From contig NZ_WNLA01000017.1 in assembly GCF_009720865.1 (NCBI RefSeq), forward strand, positions 1-64,000: 64,000 nt of DNA, written 5' to 3'. Below, in pieces: positions 8,148-16,941 of the stretch; position 1 is the stretch's first letter; every line of letters begins with the position of its first letter. The notes beneath the pieces are model-generated. The model saw only the letters and a program-made list of their open reading frames with translations, was not told where the DNA came from and searched no databases. The position numbers were made by a program, and so were the translations under genes. The stretch is from Pseudoduganella ginsengisoli. GTDB taxonomy: Bacteria; Pseudomonadota; Gammaproteobacteria; Burkholderiales; Burkholderiaceae_D.

Positions 8148-9383
8148 GTGCCGTTTTATGCCTATAAAGGCCGCAACAGCGGCGGGGAATTGATGCAGGG
8201 CGTGCTGGAAGCGGCCGATGAGAATGCGGTGGCGAACCAGTTGATGGGGACTGGGGTGACGCCGGTGTCGATTACCGTGACACGTGCCACAAAAGTGGCG
8301 GGCCAAGGCGACAGCGAGGGCTGGATTGCCAAACTGACGGAAAAAAAACCAACGTCAATCGACGTGCAGTTGTTCAGCCGGCAATTGTATACGTTGCTTA
8401 AGTCCGGTGTGCCCATCATGAAAGGGCTGGCGGGTTTGCAGGAATCGGCGATTAACAAAGCATTTGGCCGCGTGATTGCGGACTTACGCGAATCGCTGGA
8501 CGCGGGCCGTGAATTGTCCGCCGCGATGACGAAGCATCCTGCCGTGTTTGATAACTTTTATTTGTCAATGGTGCGCGTGGGAGAAATGACGGGCCGCCTT
8601 GATGAAGTGATGTTGCGCCTGTTTGATCATTTGGAGTTTGAGCGCGAAATGAAAAACCGGGTAAAGAGCGCCACCCGTTATCCGACATTTGTCATTATCG
8701 CCATGGTACTGGCAATGATTGTCGTCAATGTATTTGTGATTCCGCAATTCGTTAAGGTGTTTGAGAGCTTTAAGGCGGAATTACCGCTGATGACGCGGAT
8801 TCTGATCGCCAGCTCACGTTTTACCATCGATTACTGGTATATGTTGACGGCCGCCGCCTTGGGGGGATTCTTTGGCTTTAAGGCGTGGACAAAAACACCG
8901 GATGGTTTGCTGAAATGGGACCGCTATAAGCTGAAATTTCCCATCGCAGGCAAGATCATTCATAAGGCCACGATGGCGCGCTTTGCCCGCAGTTTCGCGT
9001 TGTCCAGCCGTAGCGGCGTTCCGATCGTCCATGCGCTGACAGTGGTGTCACAGACTGTCGATAACGCGCATTTGAGCAAACGAATCGAAGTCATGCGTGA
9101 CAACGTGGAGCGGGGAGACAGCATTTTGCGCACGTCGGTGGCAGCCGGGATTTTCACCCCCATCGTGTTGCAAATGATCGCAGTGGGCGAAGAATCCGGT
9201 TCTCTGGACGATTTGATGGATGAGATCGCCGCTATGTATGAGCGCGAAGTAGATTACGAGTTGAAGACTTTGTCGGCGCAAATTGAGCCGATCATGATTA
9301 CATTCCTCGGCGCGATGGTGCTGGTGCTAGCGCTTGGCATTTTCCTTCCGATCTGGAATCTGGGTAAAGCGGCCATGCATTGA
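8148..9383 (+). CDS. mshG: MSHA pilus inner-membrane platform protein MshG (GspF/PilC family)
   Basis: 411 residues from GTG 8148, chosen because GAGGAA sits 7 bases upstream (inside the end of mshE) and the protein then begins VPFYAYKGRNSGGE, the usual GspF/PilC start. There are two repeated T2SSF domains, with membrane segments at about 170-190, 220-240 and 380-400. The SGVPI turn occurs in both halves, as expected for the family. It couples MshE to pilin insertion. Its stop TGA overlaps the ATG of the next gene. The 3' half is visibly more AT-rich than mshE. Confidence 0.93.
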   Translation: MPFYAYKGRNSGGELMQGVLEAADENAVANQLMGTGVTPVSITVTRATKVAGQGDSEGWIAKLTEKKPTSIDVQLFSRQLYTLLKSGVPIMKGLAGLQESAINKAFGRVIADLRESLDAGRELSAAMTKHPAVFDNFYLSMVRVGEMTGRLDEVMLRLFDHLEFEREMKNRVKSATRYPTFVIIAMVLAMIVVNVFVIPQFVKVFESFKAELPLMTRILIASSRFTIDYWYMLTAAALGGFFGFKAWTKTPDGLLKWDRYKLKFPIAGKIIHKATMARFARSFALSSRSGVPIVHALTVVSQTVDNAHLSKRIEVMRDNVERGDSILRTSVAAGIFTPIVLQMIAVGEESGSLDDLMDEIAAMYEREVDYELKTLSAQIEPIMITFLGAMVLVLALGIFLPIWNLGKAAMH

Positions 9384-9919
9384 TGAATCCATGTAAAACG
9401 GGTGTGGTTCACCTGCAACATCGGCGCCAGACAGGAATTACCCTGCTGGAAGTGGTGATTGTGATCATTATTTTCTGCGTATTGTTGGGCTCGGTACTGG
9501 AAAGTATTTATTACTATCAAGGTAAAGCGGAAGAGGCTGCAGTGCAGCGGCTCGTCGCCAACATGCGAATTGCCTTAAACAGCAGGCAGTATGAGGCGAT
9601 TGTGGCTGGACGCAAGTTTGATGCAAAAGCACTGACGAAAGAAAATCCGCTGACATTGTTGCAAACCCTGCCAGAGAATTATCGGGGGGAAATTACCAAT
9701 TCCGCAAGCGCGGATCTTGCCCCTGGTTGCTGGTACTTTGACGTTTCGGAACATAAACTTGTATATATGTTCAGCAGTAAAAAAAGTTTTCTAGGAGACT
9801 CATTTGAGCGCTGGATTTTCAAGGTAGAATTCAACCGCTTGCCCACGAACAACGCCAAGCAGGTTGACCCGTCCCAGGCTGAGCCGGGCGTCACCTTGGT
9901 CCAAGTTGACTCAGGATAA
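9383..9919 (+). CDS. MSHA minor prepilin at the mshF/mshB position
   Basis: 178 residues. A type IV prepilin leader ends at G18 (RRQTG), followed by I19 TLLE23, so Glu +5 is present, then a hydrophobic helix with an unusual isoleucine run. The remaining roughly 140 residues form a globular part with a late aromatic region (ERWIFKVEF). It follows mshG with an ATGA overlap and precedes mshA. In Vibrio and Shewanella mshF and mshB occupy this position, and I cannot decide between them from sequence alone. It should be processed by the prepilin peptidase, which is not encoded in this window. Base composition is markedly lower in GC than the flanks. Confidence 0.8.
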   Translation: MNPCKTGVVHLQHRRQTGITLLEVVIVIIIFCVLLGSVLESIYYYQGKAEEAAVQRLVANMRIALNSRQYEAIVAGRKFDAKALTKENPLTLLQTLPENYRGEITNSASADLAPGCWYFDVSEHKLVYMFSSKKSFLGDSFERWIFKVEFNRLPTNNAKQVDPSQAEPGVTLVQVDSG

Positions 9920-9984
9920 ATGTTTCTTGATACTTGCATCCTGCTCGTCACATACCCCTTTCTGACACCTCGGAGAATTTAACA

Positions 9985-10464
9985 ATGCAAATGAAACAAA
10001 CGGGTTCGCTGCGTCGTAGTGCCCAAACCGGCTTTACCTTGATTGAATTGATCGTTGTGATCGTGATTTTGGGTATTCTGGCTGCGACGGCATTGCCGAA
10101 GTTTGCAGATTTGGGCGGCGACGCACGTTACTCAAAAGTAAAAGGCGTGCGCGGTGCAGTGCTGAGCGCTGCATCGATGGCCCACGCGAAATGGCTGGTT
10201 GATGGAACTGCGGGCGGGACAGCTGTTACGCTTGATGGCAATTCGATCGCCATGTCTACCGCTGGCTATCCTAAAGCAACCAACGCGGGCATTGTGGTGG
10301 CGGCAAGCCTTGGTAGCACGGGCGGCGATTTCGTGATTGCGCATGATGCTACCGATGGCACCACCACCATCTCGACCGACTCCACGCACTCGAGCTGCAG
10401 TTTTGTTTATACGGAATCGACCGGTTCTGTGTCTGATCTGCCCCTTGCGTCGAGCTGCAAATAA
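9985..10464 (+). CDS. mshA: MSHA major pilin prepilin MshA
   Basis: 159 residues from ATG 9985 (GGAG nine bases upstream); an ATG at 9991 is possible. The leader ends at G16 and the mature protein starts F17 TLIELIVVIVILGILAA with Glu +5, a classic class-III signal. The mature part is about 143 residues and has a C-terminal cysteine pair (C138, C158) that would form the pilin disulfide loop. The position after mshE-G, its own 65-base leader, a strong terminator and the size all fit the major subunit. It converges with mshP across the terminator at 10476-10500. Confidence 0.9.
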   Translation: MQMKQTGSLRRSAQTGFTLIELIVVIVILGILAATALPKFADLGGDARYSKVKGVRGAVLSAASMAHAKWLVDGTAGGTAVTLDGNSIAMSTAGYPKATNAGIVVAASLGSTGGDFVIAHDATDGTTTISTDSTHSSCSFVYTESTGSVSDLPLASSCK

Positions 10465-10475
10465 TAATCACTTCC

Positions 10476-10500
10476 AGCCCGGTTCCATCCGGGCTTTTTC
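10476..10500 (+). terminator. intrinsic terminator after mshA
   Basis: Stem AGCCCGG / CCGGGCT with a 6-base loop, followed by TTTTT. It lies 12 bases after the mshA stop and just before the convergent mshP stop, so it mainly serves mshA. Confidence 0.85.
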
Positions 10501-10971
10501 CTAGCATGGCTCTTTCGCCCCGGTCGCACACAGCGTCACCACACGCTTTCTTTCCACATACCCCGATTTGACTGCAGCCGCATTGTCCGGGCAGTGGTTT
10601 GCATTGCATCCGGTGGCGGAAATCGTATAAATATTGATGGTTCGCGGAGTCACCCCGTCGGATTTGACGCCTTCTTCCAATTGCTGAACGGAACACTCCA
10701 CTGTCACGGCAAATCCGCCGCTGAGCGTCTTTATGTCTGTCAAGTCCGTGCTGCCCGCGCACGACTCGAATTGCAGGGCCTGGTATAACCCCCATTCCGT
10801 TCCTGCGCGTGCCGCCTGCAACGCGTAAGCTTGCATCGCATCTTCCGCCGCCGTGATCTGCTGGGTGTTCGACAGCCGGCTGACGGTAATGCCCATGGTG
10901 GCCAGCGCCACCAGCAAAATCACAGCGGCAATGTAGGCAAATCCGGCGGAGGGCCGGCGTCTAAGCTTCAT
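10501..10971 (-). CDS. mshP: MSHA minor pseudopilin MshP
   Basis: 156 residues. The leader-like start MKLRRRPSAG is followed by a hydrophobic helix FAYIAAVILLVALATMGI. Cleavage after G10 would give F11, but position +5 is Ala rather than Glu. That is the pattern seen in MshP and in the GspK/PilX group that caps pilus assembly. Five or more cysteines occur in the globular part. It is the last gene of the leftward mshQ-C-D-O-P operon; the start overlaps the mshO stop as ATGA. Confidence 0.88.
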   Translation of the reverse strand: MKLRRRPSAGFAYIAAVILLVALATMGITVSRLSNTQQITAAEDAMQAYALQAARAGTEWGLYQALQFESCAGSTDLTDIKTLSGGFAVTVECSVQQLEEGVKSDGVTPRTINIYTISATGCNANHCPDNAAAVKSGYVERKRVVTLCATGAKEPC

Positions 10972-11852
10972 GGCGTATTGTCCGTATGGGTGCCGACAAG
11001 AATTTGGACGGACTGGTTATTTTCCGTCAGCTTGACTTTTAGTTGCATGTAGCCGGTGTATAACGTTGGAGTGCCGGAATTCGGGTCGTATACAAACGTG
11101 CACTTTTCCACTTTGGTTGCAACGATAGGCGTGCTGCTGGTGGGGGTAGGGCACGACGTGTTTTGCGCAAATCCATATTTGCTGAATCGGTATAGCGTAC
11201 CTTTGCCATCGCCGCTGGTATTAACGCCAGTGGCGCCCGAGCACACGTAGAACACCGCTTGCTGCGACGCGGGCACGATGGCGAAACGGGCATTGTCATA
11301 ACCAGTATCGATTTTTAATGCGCCGATGGTCAGCCGGTATAAACCAAGCTTATTGGCAGCTGGCAATTCCTCAACATTGGTAATTGCTGAGCGCGATGTG
11401 CTGGCGGCGGCATAGACGTCGGTAGCAGTTTGATTGTTGATGACCACGTAGTCGCCCGCCACAGGTGCGGTGTTGGCCGGCGTCAGCGCCATCACGTCAA
11501 ACACTGTCGTGTCCACGGCGGTGTTAACCCATTGAGTTTTATTTGCGGCATTGGCGGCGGCGTCCCAGGTCGTATTCGGCGCCGTGCGATAGCGCCCACC
11601 CATGGAGGCAGGCACCAGCTCGAAGCATTGGTCGTTAGGCACGTTGATGGAGTTGGCGACTGCGGAACGGATATCGCGCATCATGCCCCGCACAGCACCA
11701 TCTGCAAGGTCGGTCAGGTTGGCGCGGCGCTTCACGTCAAGATAGCTTTGAATCGCGGGGCCGACATAAATGGTCACGGTACCGGCAATGATGCCAATGA
11801 TGACGATCACGACAATTAATTCCACCAGCGTAAAGCCATAGGCGCGCCTCAT
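10968..11852 (-). CDS. mshO: MSHA minor prepilin MshO
   Basis: 294 residues from ATG 11852, chosen because it begins MRRAYG followed by FTLVELIVVIVIIGIIAGTV, an intact prepilin signal cleaved after G6 with Glu +5. It is larger than the other minor pilins, as is usual for MshO, with a beta-rich globular part. The start overlaps the mshD stop (ATGA) and the stop overlaps the mshP start. It is likely part of the minor-pilin priming complex at the pilus tip. Confidence 0.9.
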   Translation of the reverse strand: MRRAYGFTLVELIVVIVIIGIIAGTVTIYVGPAIQSYLDVKRRANLTDLADGAVRGMMRDIRSAVANSINVPNDQCFELVPASMGGRYRTAPNTTWDAAANAANKTQWVNTAVDTTVFDVMALTPANTAPVAGDYVVINNQTATDVYAAASTSRSAITNVEELPAANKLGLYRLTIGALKIDTGYDNARFAIVPASQQAVFYVCSGATGVNTSGDGKGTLYRFSKYGFAQNTSCPTPTSSTPIVATKVEKCTFVYDPNSGTPTLYTGYMQLKVKLTENNQSVQILVGTHTDNTP

Positions 11853-12322
11853 ATCGACACTCCTTTGGCATAGTTGGCGCGCCATCCCCTGAGGCTGAAC
11901 ACATTGCCGTTTTTTGCTGTGGTCACGGTAATTAGATACGCATCGCCCGCTGTGGCGATGCCTAATGCCGAGTCCGCAACGACTGTCACGCTAATTGTCA
12001 TGCCTGACAATTCCGTTACTTCGTCACCCGTGACGAGGCAGATTTTTCCAGGGGCGTAATTGTTATAGTCGAGTACGTCATTAAAAGTGTCGCGAGCGCA
12101 GCCAGACGCCGCATTATTGGCAGTGGCGGCAAACGGCTGGCGCTGGATTTCGTCCATCATGCCCTCAGCCACGGCGCGCAACTGCTTTTGCAGGATAGGA
12201 TCGGCACTGCCGACTACTGTCACGCGAAACACCTGCATCACGCCAGCCACGGCGATGCCGATGATCACAATGGCAATGATCAATTCCACCAGGGTCACAC
12301 CGGCCTGGCGCTTATTCCACAT
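11849..12322 (-). CDS. mshD: MSHA minor prepilin MshD
   Basis: 157 residues from ATG 12322. The open frame extends further upstream, but only this start gives the short leader MWNKRQAG before VTLVELIIAIVIIGIAVAG (cleavage after G8, Glu +5). The start lies inside the last 11 bases of mshC and the stop overlaps the start of mshO, so the three are translated as a block. The globular part has a Cys pair (SGCARD..., GKICLV). Confidence 0.9.
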   Translation of the reverse strand: MWNKRQAGVTLVELIIAIVIIGIAVAGVMQVFRVTVVGSADPILQKQLRAVAEGMMDEIQRQPFAATANNAASGCARDTFNDVLDYNNYAPGKICLVTGDEVTELSGMTISVTVVADSALGIATAGDAYLITVTTAKNGNVFSLRGWRANYAKGVSI

Positions 12323-12776
12323 AGCCTGTTGCTCCCTGGACGGCGATGGCCGTTTGTCCGGTGACGGTAATGCTTGCTGTTGTCGTTGTGCTGCCACTGC
12401 CATCGCTGGTGATTGTACCGCCGGGCTGGAAGTACAGCGCGCTGGCAGTGGCAGACATGGTGACGGCGCTGTCCGTGCTGCTGTAACTGCTGCTGCCATC
12501 CGGCAAAGAAAGTGCGGAAGCGCATACGCTGAGGTTGGGGCCGCTGGCTATCGCCAGAGTGACCGAATTGCTAGTCAGCGTGGTGCACACCAGCCGGCGG
12601 TGGCTGACTGCGGTCTTTTGCGCATAACGCAGGGCGCTGACCACTTCTGCGCGGAACGCGGGGCCGGCCATGTCGTTACCCATCAGGCGGGGGATCGCTA
12701 TCGCAGAAATTATCCCCAGCACCACCATCACGGTGATTAACTCTACCATCGTGTAGCCGTTACTGCACCGCTTCAA
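12312..12776 (-). CDS. mshC: MSHA minor prepilin MshC
   Basis: 154 residues with a TTG start that overlaps the mshQ stop codon (TTGA). The leader MKRCSNG precedes YTMVELITVMVVLGIISAIAIP, a GspH-like prepilin signal with Glu +5. The Ser/Thr-rich C-terminal half is beta-rich, as in GspH/FimT proteins. The TTG start together with the overlap suggests expression depends on translation of mshQ. Confidence 0.88.
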   Translation of the reverse strand: MKRCSNGYTMVELITVMVVLGIISAIAIPRLMGNDMAGPAFRAEVVSALRYAQKTAVSHRRLVCTTLTSNSVTLAIASGPNLSVCASALSLPDGSSSYSSTDSAVTMSATASALYFQPGGTITSDGSGSTTTTASITVTGQTAIAVQGATGYVE

Positions 12777-15742
12777 TTGAACACCTCGCGCACATGCACG
12801 ACGCCTTTGGTTTCCTGCGACTGGATGCCGAAGTTGGCGCGCGCAGCCGGGTCATAGGTGTAGCCGCCGTCGCCACACCCGTGATACGACCGCAGCCCGC
12901 CCAGACTGGCCGCCGTGACGCCGGTCGCGGTCCCGGGGCATGAATCGCCCGAATTGCCACTGACGCTGGCGCCAAGTTTCGCCGTGACATAGCCCCATCC
13001 CTTGGCATTGCCACTATTACTGAGCGTCAGCGTGCCTTTTCCGGCCGTTAGCGTGAGATCGGCGCCCGGGCCGCTCAGCGTAGCCGTGCCGCCGCTGGGG
13101 AAGCCGATCGCGCTGGCCGGTATCTTGGTGGTGGAATCGTCGCCATTGATCACCCACACCGTGCCGTTCCAATATTCGGCCTGTACAGGCATTTTCACGG
13201 TTGACAGCGAACTGCCATAGGCATTGAACAGGCGCAGCCGGCCATATCGCACGGGGACGCTAGTCTCGTATGGCGGCGGCGTGCCGGTGGACGCCGACGT
13301 CGCTCCGGAGCCAGACTCCGCCGCGCGGATATAAATGGTTTGCGGGGCCAGCTTGGCGCCGTTGACGCCGCCGGTCACGGCAGGGAAGGTGAATGTCGGC
13401 GTGGCATCGGCGTAGCCGCCCGCCGCGCTGCCAAATGCAGACGCCAGTAGCGTCGTGTTGCTTAGCGTTCCGACTGTGCTTGCGACCGCAGTGCCCTGGT
13501 CGGTGACGGCGGACAGCGTGATGTCCTTGGCATAATCCTTTGTGTAATTTACGGTCGTGACGCCATTGGCATTCTTTGCAGTGACGCGGACCTTGAACGG
13601 TATGCCCGAATAGGCGAATTTGGTGCTGGTGGGCTCCAGCGTAGTGACCAGACGGGATGGGATGAAAGTGCCGAAACTGCCCGAGCAATTGCCGCCGGAT
13701 GCAGTGTTGGTCGTGCCCGTAACGGCAAAGCTGGAACCCAGGTCCAGGTAATAGCTGGGAGTGGTGTACGTATTGCTGGTCAGCGTTGCGGTCGCATCCA
13801 ACGTACCGACTTCACTGTATTGCAGGCCAGTGACAGTGCTGGCGCCGCTTGAAAACTGCGGCATACTCACCACACCCGCACTGAGGTTGCCACCGAACAC
13901 GCCGGTGGTCGCGCCGCCGCATTTGGAGAAGGCCAACGATGCGCGATGGCCAGTTGCCCCAGTCCCAAATGATTCTTTGCCGAAGTTAGGCATGGTGGCG
14001 CCCAAGGCATTTACGGCCTTGACTGTTGCGTCAAAAGCGGCATCGGCCTTTAGTGGCGAAGTGCTGGTGGAGATGGTGAATTTCGCGGGCGCCGCAACAA
14101 ATGCATCGCTCCCCGTCAGCGTCAGTCCGCCGCCCGAGTACTTGGCCAGCAAGGTGACCTTTCCCGCATCCGGATAAGTCAGAGAGAACGATGCCTGGCC
14201 GCTGCTGAACGCCAGGCTCAGCGAATTGGATGAACTGGTGCTGCCGTTGCAGGCCATTGTGACATTGCTAGACCCGTTGCTGATGACCGGACTTTGCGTA
14301 CCGGTAGTGGGGTTCGAATAAGTGCAGCCGAACTCGATGGTGTAGCTGCCGTTGGCCAGCGCCGATGTGCAGGTCGTCGTGCTGCCTACCTGCTTGACCG
14401 CCTTGATGGTGGCGGTTTGCTGAATGGCCGCGACATGGTCCGGCGCCGCCAACTCCAGCGCCGCCGTGTCGTAGAAATAGCTGCAGCTGGCGGACGATCC
14501 ATTCCAGCAGGTGGTGGATGACGACGTGCCCGGAGACAGGCCGGTCGTGCTGAAGGTGACGGTTTGTGATGACGTGACGGAGACACTCTTGGTGACGGAA
14601 CTGGCGCCGGATGGAATCGTAAAACTGTCGGTTTGCTGGGTGCCGTTGGCCAAGGTGGTGACCAGTGTGCCGGTCATGCCGGTGGTGCTGGCGGTGCAGG
14701 TGCCGCTGCTGTCGGCGCCGCTGCAAGCGTTGATGGTGACGGTGGCGGGAATGCAGGTCACGCCGCTGCCGGAGTGGTCGAGGCGTACATGGTGGGCGCC
14801 GCAGGAAGCGACCACCAGGTCGCAGCTGCTGTCAGTACCATTCCAGCACGTGCCCGAGGTGGTGGTGGTTTTGCTGACGTTTTCGAAGGACAGCGACGCG
14901 GTTTGTGCTGTGGTGATGGCCGGCAGGCTGCCGCTGACAGAACTGCTGCCGGATGGGATGTTGAACGATAGCCTGGCCACTTCGGTGACGTCGTCTTCAC
15001 CGTCCGCCACCAGCGTGCCGCTGATGCCTCCCGTATAGGCGGTACAGCTGCCGTTGCTGTCGGCCGAGGCGCATGCAGTGATGGTGACGGGTGTGGTGCC
15101 GCAGGTGCTGGTCGGTGTCGAGAAAGTCACCCGGACATGGTGCAGCGACACACTGCCGCCGGTGCAAATGATATTGCTCTTGGTGCCTGCTACCTGGCAC
15201 GTGCCGTTGATGACGACATTTTTTGCGCCGGTCAGGTTGCCGCTGACAACCAGGTTGCCGTTGACTGTCGAGTCTTTGGAAAAACTGACGTTGCTGCTGG
15301 ACGTGATATTGCCGTCGATGACTGCGTTTTTCGCAAACGAGACGGCGCCGCTGGCCGTGATATTCATATCGATATCGGTGTCTTTTTGCATCGACACGGC
15401 GTTATCCACCGCCAGGTTGAACGTGTACCCATGGTTCGCGGTGGTCAGGTTTTTCTGCGATGTAAAGCTGCCATTTTTCACCCACAGCGAAACGTTTGAT
15501 GTCAGGCTGAGGATACTGTCCTTGTCGAGATTGACGGAGCCGCAGACATAGGTGCCGCTGCTGAGCGTGCAATTAAACGGCGACGATGTCAGGGCGGAGG
15601 GCAGCGAATACGTTGTGTAGCTGACGGAAGCGGCCTGGCTGGCCGATGCAGGCAACAAGCTGATGAGCGCGCACAACAGTAACGCCTGCAGGGTCGTCAA
15701 CAGGCGGCAAGGGCCGGACCCGACCTGCAAAGATTGATTCAT
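12773..15742 (-). CDS. mshQ: MshQ-like large secreted adhesin candidate (DUF6701-type C terminus)
   Basis: 989 residues with a signal peptide (about 1-38, ending PASASQAA). Residues 65-185 form a regular hydrophobic/Asn repeat typical of bactofilin- or beta-helix-like folds. Two Cys-containing repeats of about 105 residues follow (201-307 and 317-420), each starting HHVR and ending with a TCWNG...SC motif. Ig-like stretches and the C-terminal DUF6701-type region (RYGRLRLFNAYGSSLS...PVQAEYWNGT) complete it. MshQ homologues are encoded with MSHA pilins and are candidate tip adhesins. It is the first gene of the leftward pilin operon and diverges from mshI; in Vibrio mshQ comes last instead. Confidence 0.85.
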   Translation of the reverse strand: MNQSLQVGSGPCRLLTTLQALLLCALISLLPASASQAASVSYTTYSLPSALTSSPFNCTLSSGTYVCGSVNLDKDSILSLTSNVSLWVKNGSFTSQKNLTTANHGYTFNLAVDNAVSMQKDTDIDMNITASGAVSFAKNAVIDGNITSSSNVSFSKDSTVNGNLVVSGNLTGAKNVVINGTCQVAGTKSNIICTGGSVSLHHVRVTFSTPTSTCGTTPVTITACASADSNGSCTAYTGGISGTLVADGEDDVTEVARLSFNIPSGSSSVSGSLPAITTAQTASLSFENVSKTTTTSGTCWNGTDSSCDLVVASCGAHHVRLDHSGSGVTCIPATVTINACSGADSSGTCTASTTGMTGTLVTTLANGTQQTDSFTIPSGASSVTKSVSVTSSQTVTFSTTGLSPGTSSSTTCWNGSSASCSYFYDTAALELAAPDHVAAIQQTATIKAVKQVGSTTTCTSALANGSYTIEFGCTYSNPTTGTQSPVISNGSSNVTMACNGSTSSSNSLSLAFSSGQASFSLTYPDAGKVTLLAKYSGGGLTLTGSDAFVAAPAKFTISTSTSPLKADAAFDATVKAVNALGATMPNFGKESFGTGATGHRASLAFSKCGGATTGVFGGNLSAGVVSMPQFSSGASTVTGLQYSEVGTLDATATLTSNTYTTPSYYLDLGSSFAVTGTTNTASGGNCSGSFGTFIPSRLVTTLEPTSTKFAYSGIPFKVRVTAKNANGVTTVNYTKDYAKDITLSAVTDQGTAVASTVGTLSNTTLLASAFGSAAGGYADATPTFTFPAVTGGVNGAKLAPQTIYIRAAESGSGATSASTGTPPPYETSVPVRYGRLRLFNAYGSSLSTVKMPVQAEYWNGTVWVINGDDSTTKIPASAIGFPSGGTATLSGPGADLTLTAGKGTLTLSNSGNAKGWGYVTAKLGASVSGNSGDSCPGTATGVTAASLGGLRSYHGCGDGGYTYDPAARANFGIQSQETKGVVHVREVFN

Positions 15743-15996
15743 GGGTTAGATGGTACGGACTGGATGCATGCCATCAAATCATGCTGAGGAGGAATATGTC
15801 AAGTTGACAGGGGGAATCGTGCCCGCGCCGCCGCTGAAATCGCGGGTGCCATTAGTTTTTGTCTCGCTATGGATAAAAAACCCGGTGTTTTTCCCATTTG
15901 CTGGCGAATTTGCTCCTGAAAGGCACTGATTCTTGAATATAATCAAGCGGCTGCACGTCTTTCTGAACGTGCTGCGCTATCAATGAGACAAGGTGC
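15743..15996. promoter_or_regulatory. divergent intergenic region between mshQ and mshI
   Basis: 254 bases without a supported gene. Both halves of the msh locus are transcribed away from it, so two promoters are expected here. AT-rich stretches occur around 15770-15810 and 15850-15950, but no clear sigma-70 pair could be assigned on either strand. Confidence 0.4.
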
Positions 15997-16941
15997 ATGG
16001 GTTTTTGGGGAAAAACTAAAAAGAAAGATGGCTGGCTGGCCATTGCGCTGTATGCCGATGGCGTGCTGGCCACGGTGGTGCAGCGCCGCCGCGACGCCAA
16101 GCCGGTCGTGTTGGCGGCGCTGTTCTACCCCGGCGAAAAACAGTTGGCCGGCCCCATTCTTGCCCGGGTGCACAAGGATATGCAAACGGACCAGTACCGC
16201 TGTTCCAGCCTCTTGGGCATGGGCGAATATCAGTTGCTGATGATCGAAGCGCCCAATGTTCCTGCTGACGAGTTGAAAACCGCTGTGAGCTGGCGCTTGA
16301 AGGACATGATTGACTTTCCCGTCGCGGAAGCCACGGTCGATGTCGTGCCGATCCCGCCGGCGCAGAACGCACCAGCCCACAACAAGCAAGTATTTGCCGT
16401 GGCTGCCCGCAATTCTGTCATCGAGCCTCACCAGAATTTGTTCACGGCCGGGAAAGTCAAATTGTCTGCCATTGACATCCCTGAAATGGCGCAACGTAAC
16501 ATCTCGGCCATGCTGGAACCGGAGGGCCGCGGTGTTGCCATGCTGTCGTTTGATCTGGATGGCGGCTTGCTGACCGTGTCGTTTGGTGGCGAACTGTATC
16601 TGGCGCGGCGCATGGACGTCACGCTGACCCAATTGCTGGGCGACGATGACGATAAAAAGCAGCAGTACTACGACCGCATTACGCTGGAATTACAGCGCTC
16701 GCTGGACCACTTCGAGCGGCAATTCCATTTTGTCGCCGTGTCCAAGCTGATTCTCGCGCCGACCGGCGGCAGTAATTTGTTCAGCTATTTAAAAAGCAAT
16801 CTGTACTTGCCGGTGGAAATGCTGGATTTGGAAGCCGTCCTGGATCTTGATAAAGTGCCGGAATTGAAAGATCCGGCGCAGCAGGCACGCTATTTCATGA
16901 CCCTGGGCGCGGCGTTGCGCGACGAGGAGCGCGCTTCGTGA
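15997..16941 (+). CDS. mshI: MSHA biogenesis protein MshI (PilM-like)
   Basis: 314 residues, soluble, starting MGFWGKTKKKDGWLAIALY. It has the actin-like ATPase layout of PilM/MshI proteins, with weakly conserved nucleotide motifs. It would form the cytoplasmic ring of the assembly complex and bind the N terminus of the PilN-like protein encoded next. Its TGA overlaps the GTG of that gene. It is the first gene of the rightward mshI-J-K-L-M-N operon. Confidence 0.88.
   Translation: MGFWGKTKKKDGWLAIALYADGVLATVVQRRRDAKPVVLAALFYPGEKQLAGPILARVHKDMQTDQYRCSSLLGMGEYQLLMIEAPNVPADELKTAVSWRLKDMIDFPVAEATVDVVPIPPAQNAPAHNKQVFAVAARNSVIEPHQNLFTAGKVKLSAIDIPEMAQRNISAMLEPEGRGVAMLSFDLDGGLLTVSFGGELYLARRMDVTLTQLLGDDDDKKQQYYDRITLELQRSLDHFERQFHFVAVSKLILAPTGGSNLFSYLKSNLYLPVEMLDLEAVLDLDKVPELKDPAQQARYFMTLGAALRDEERAS

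Noticed and set aside
9920-9984. Sigma-54 promoter for mshA
   Set aside because: A TTGCAT resembles a -12 element but no GG dinucleotide lies at the required distance upstream.
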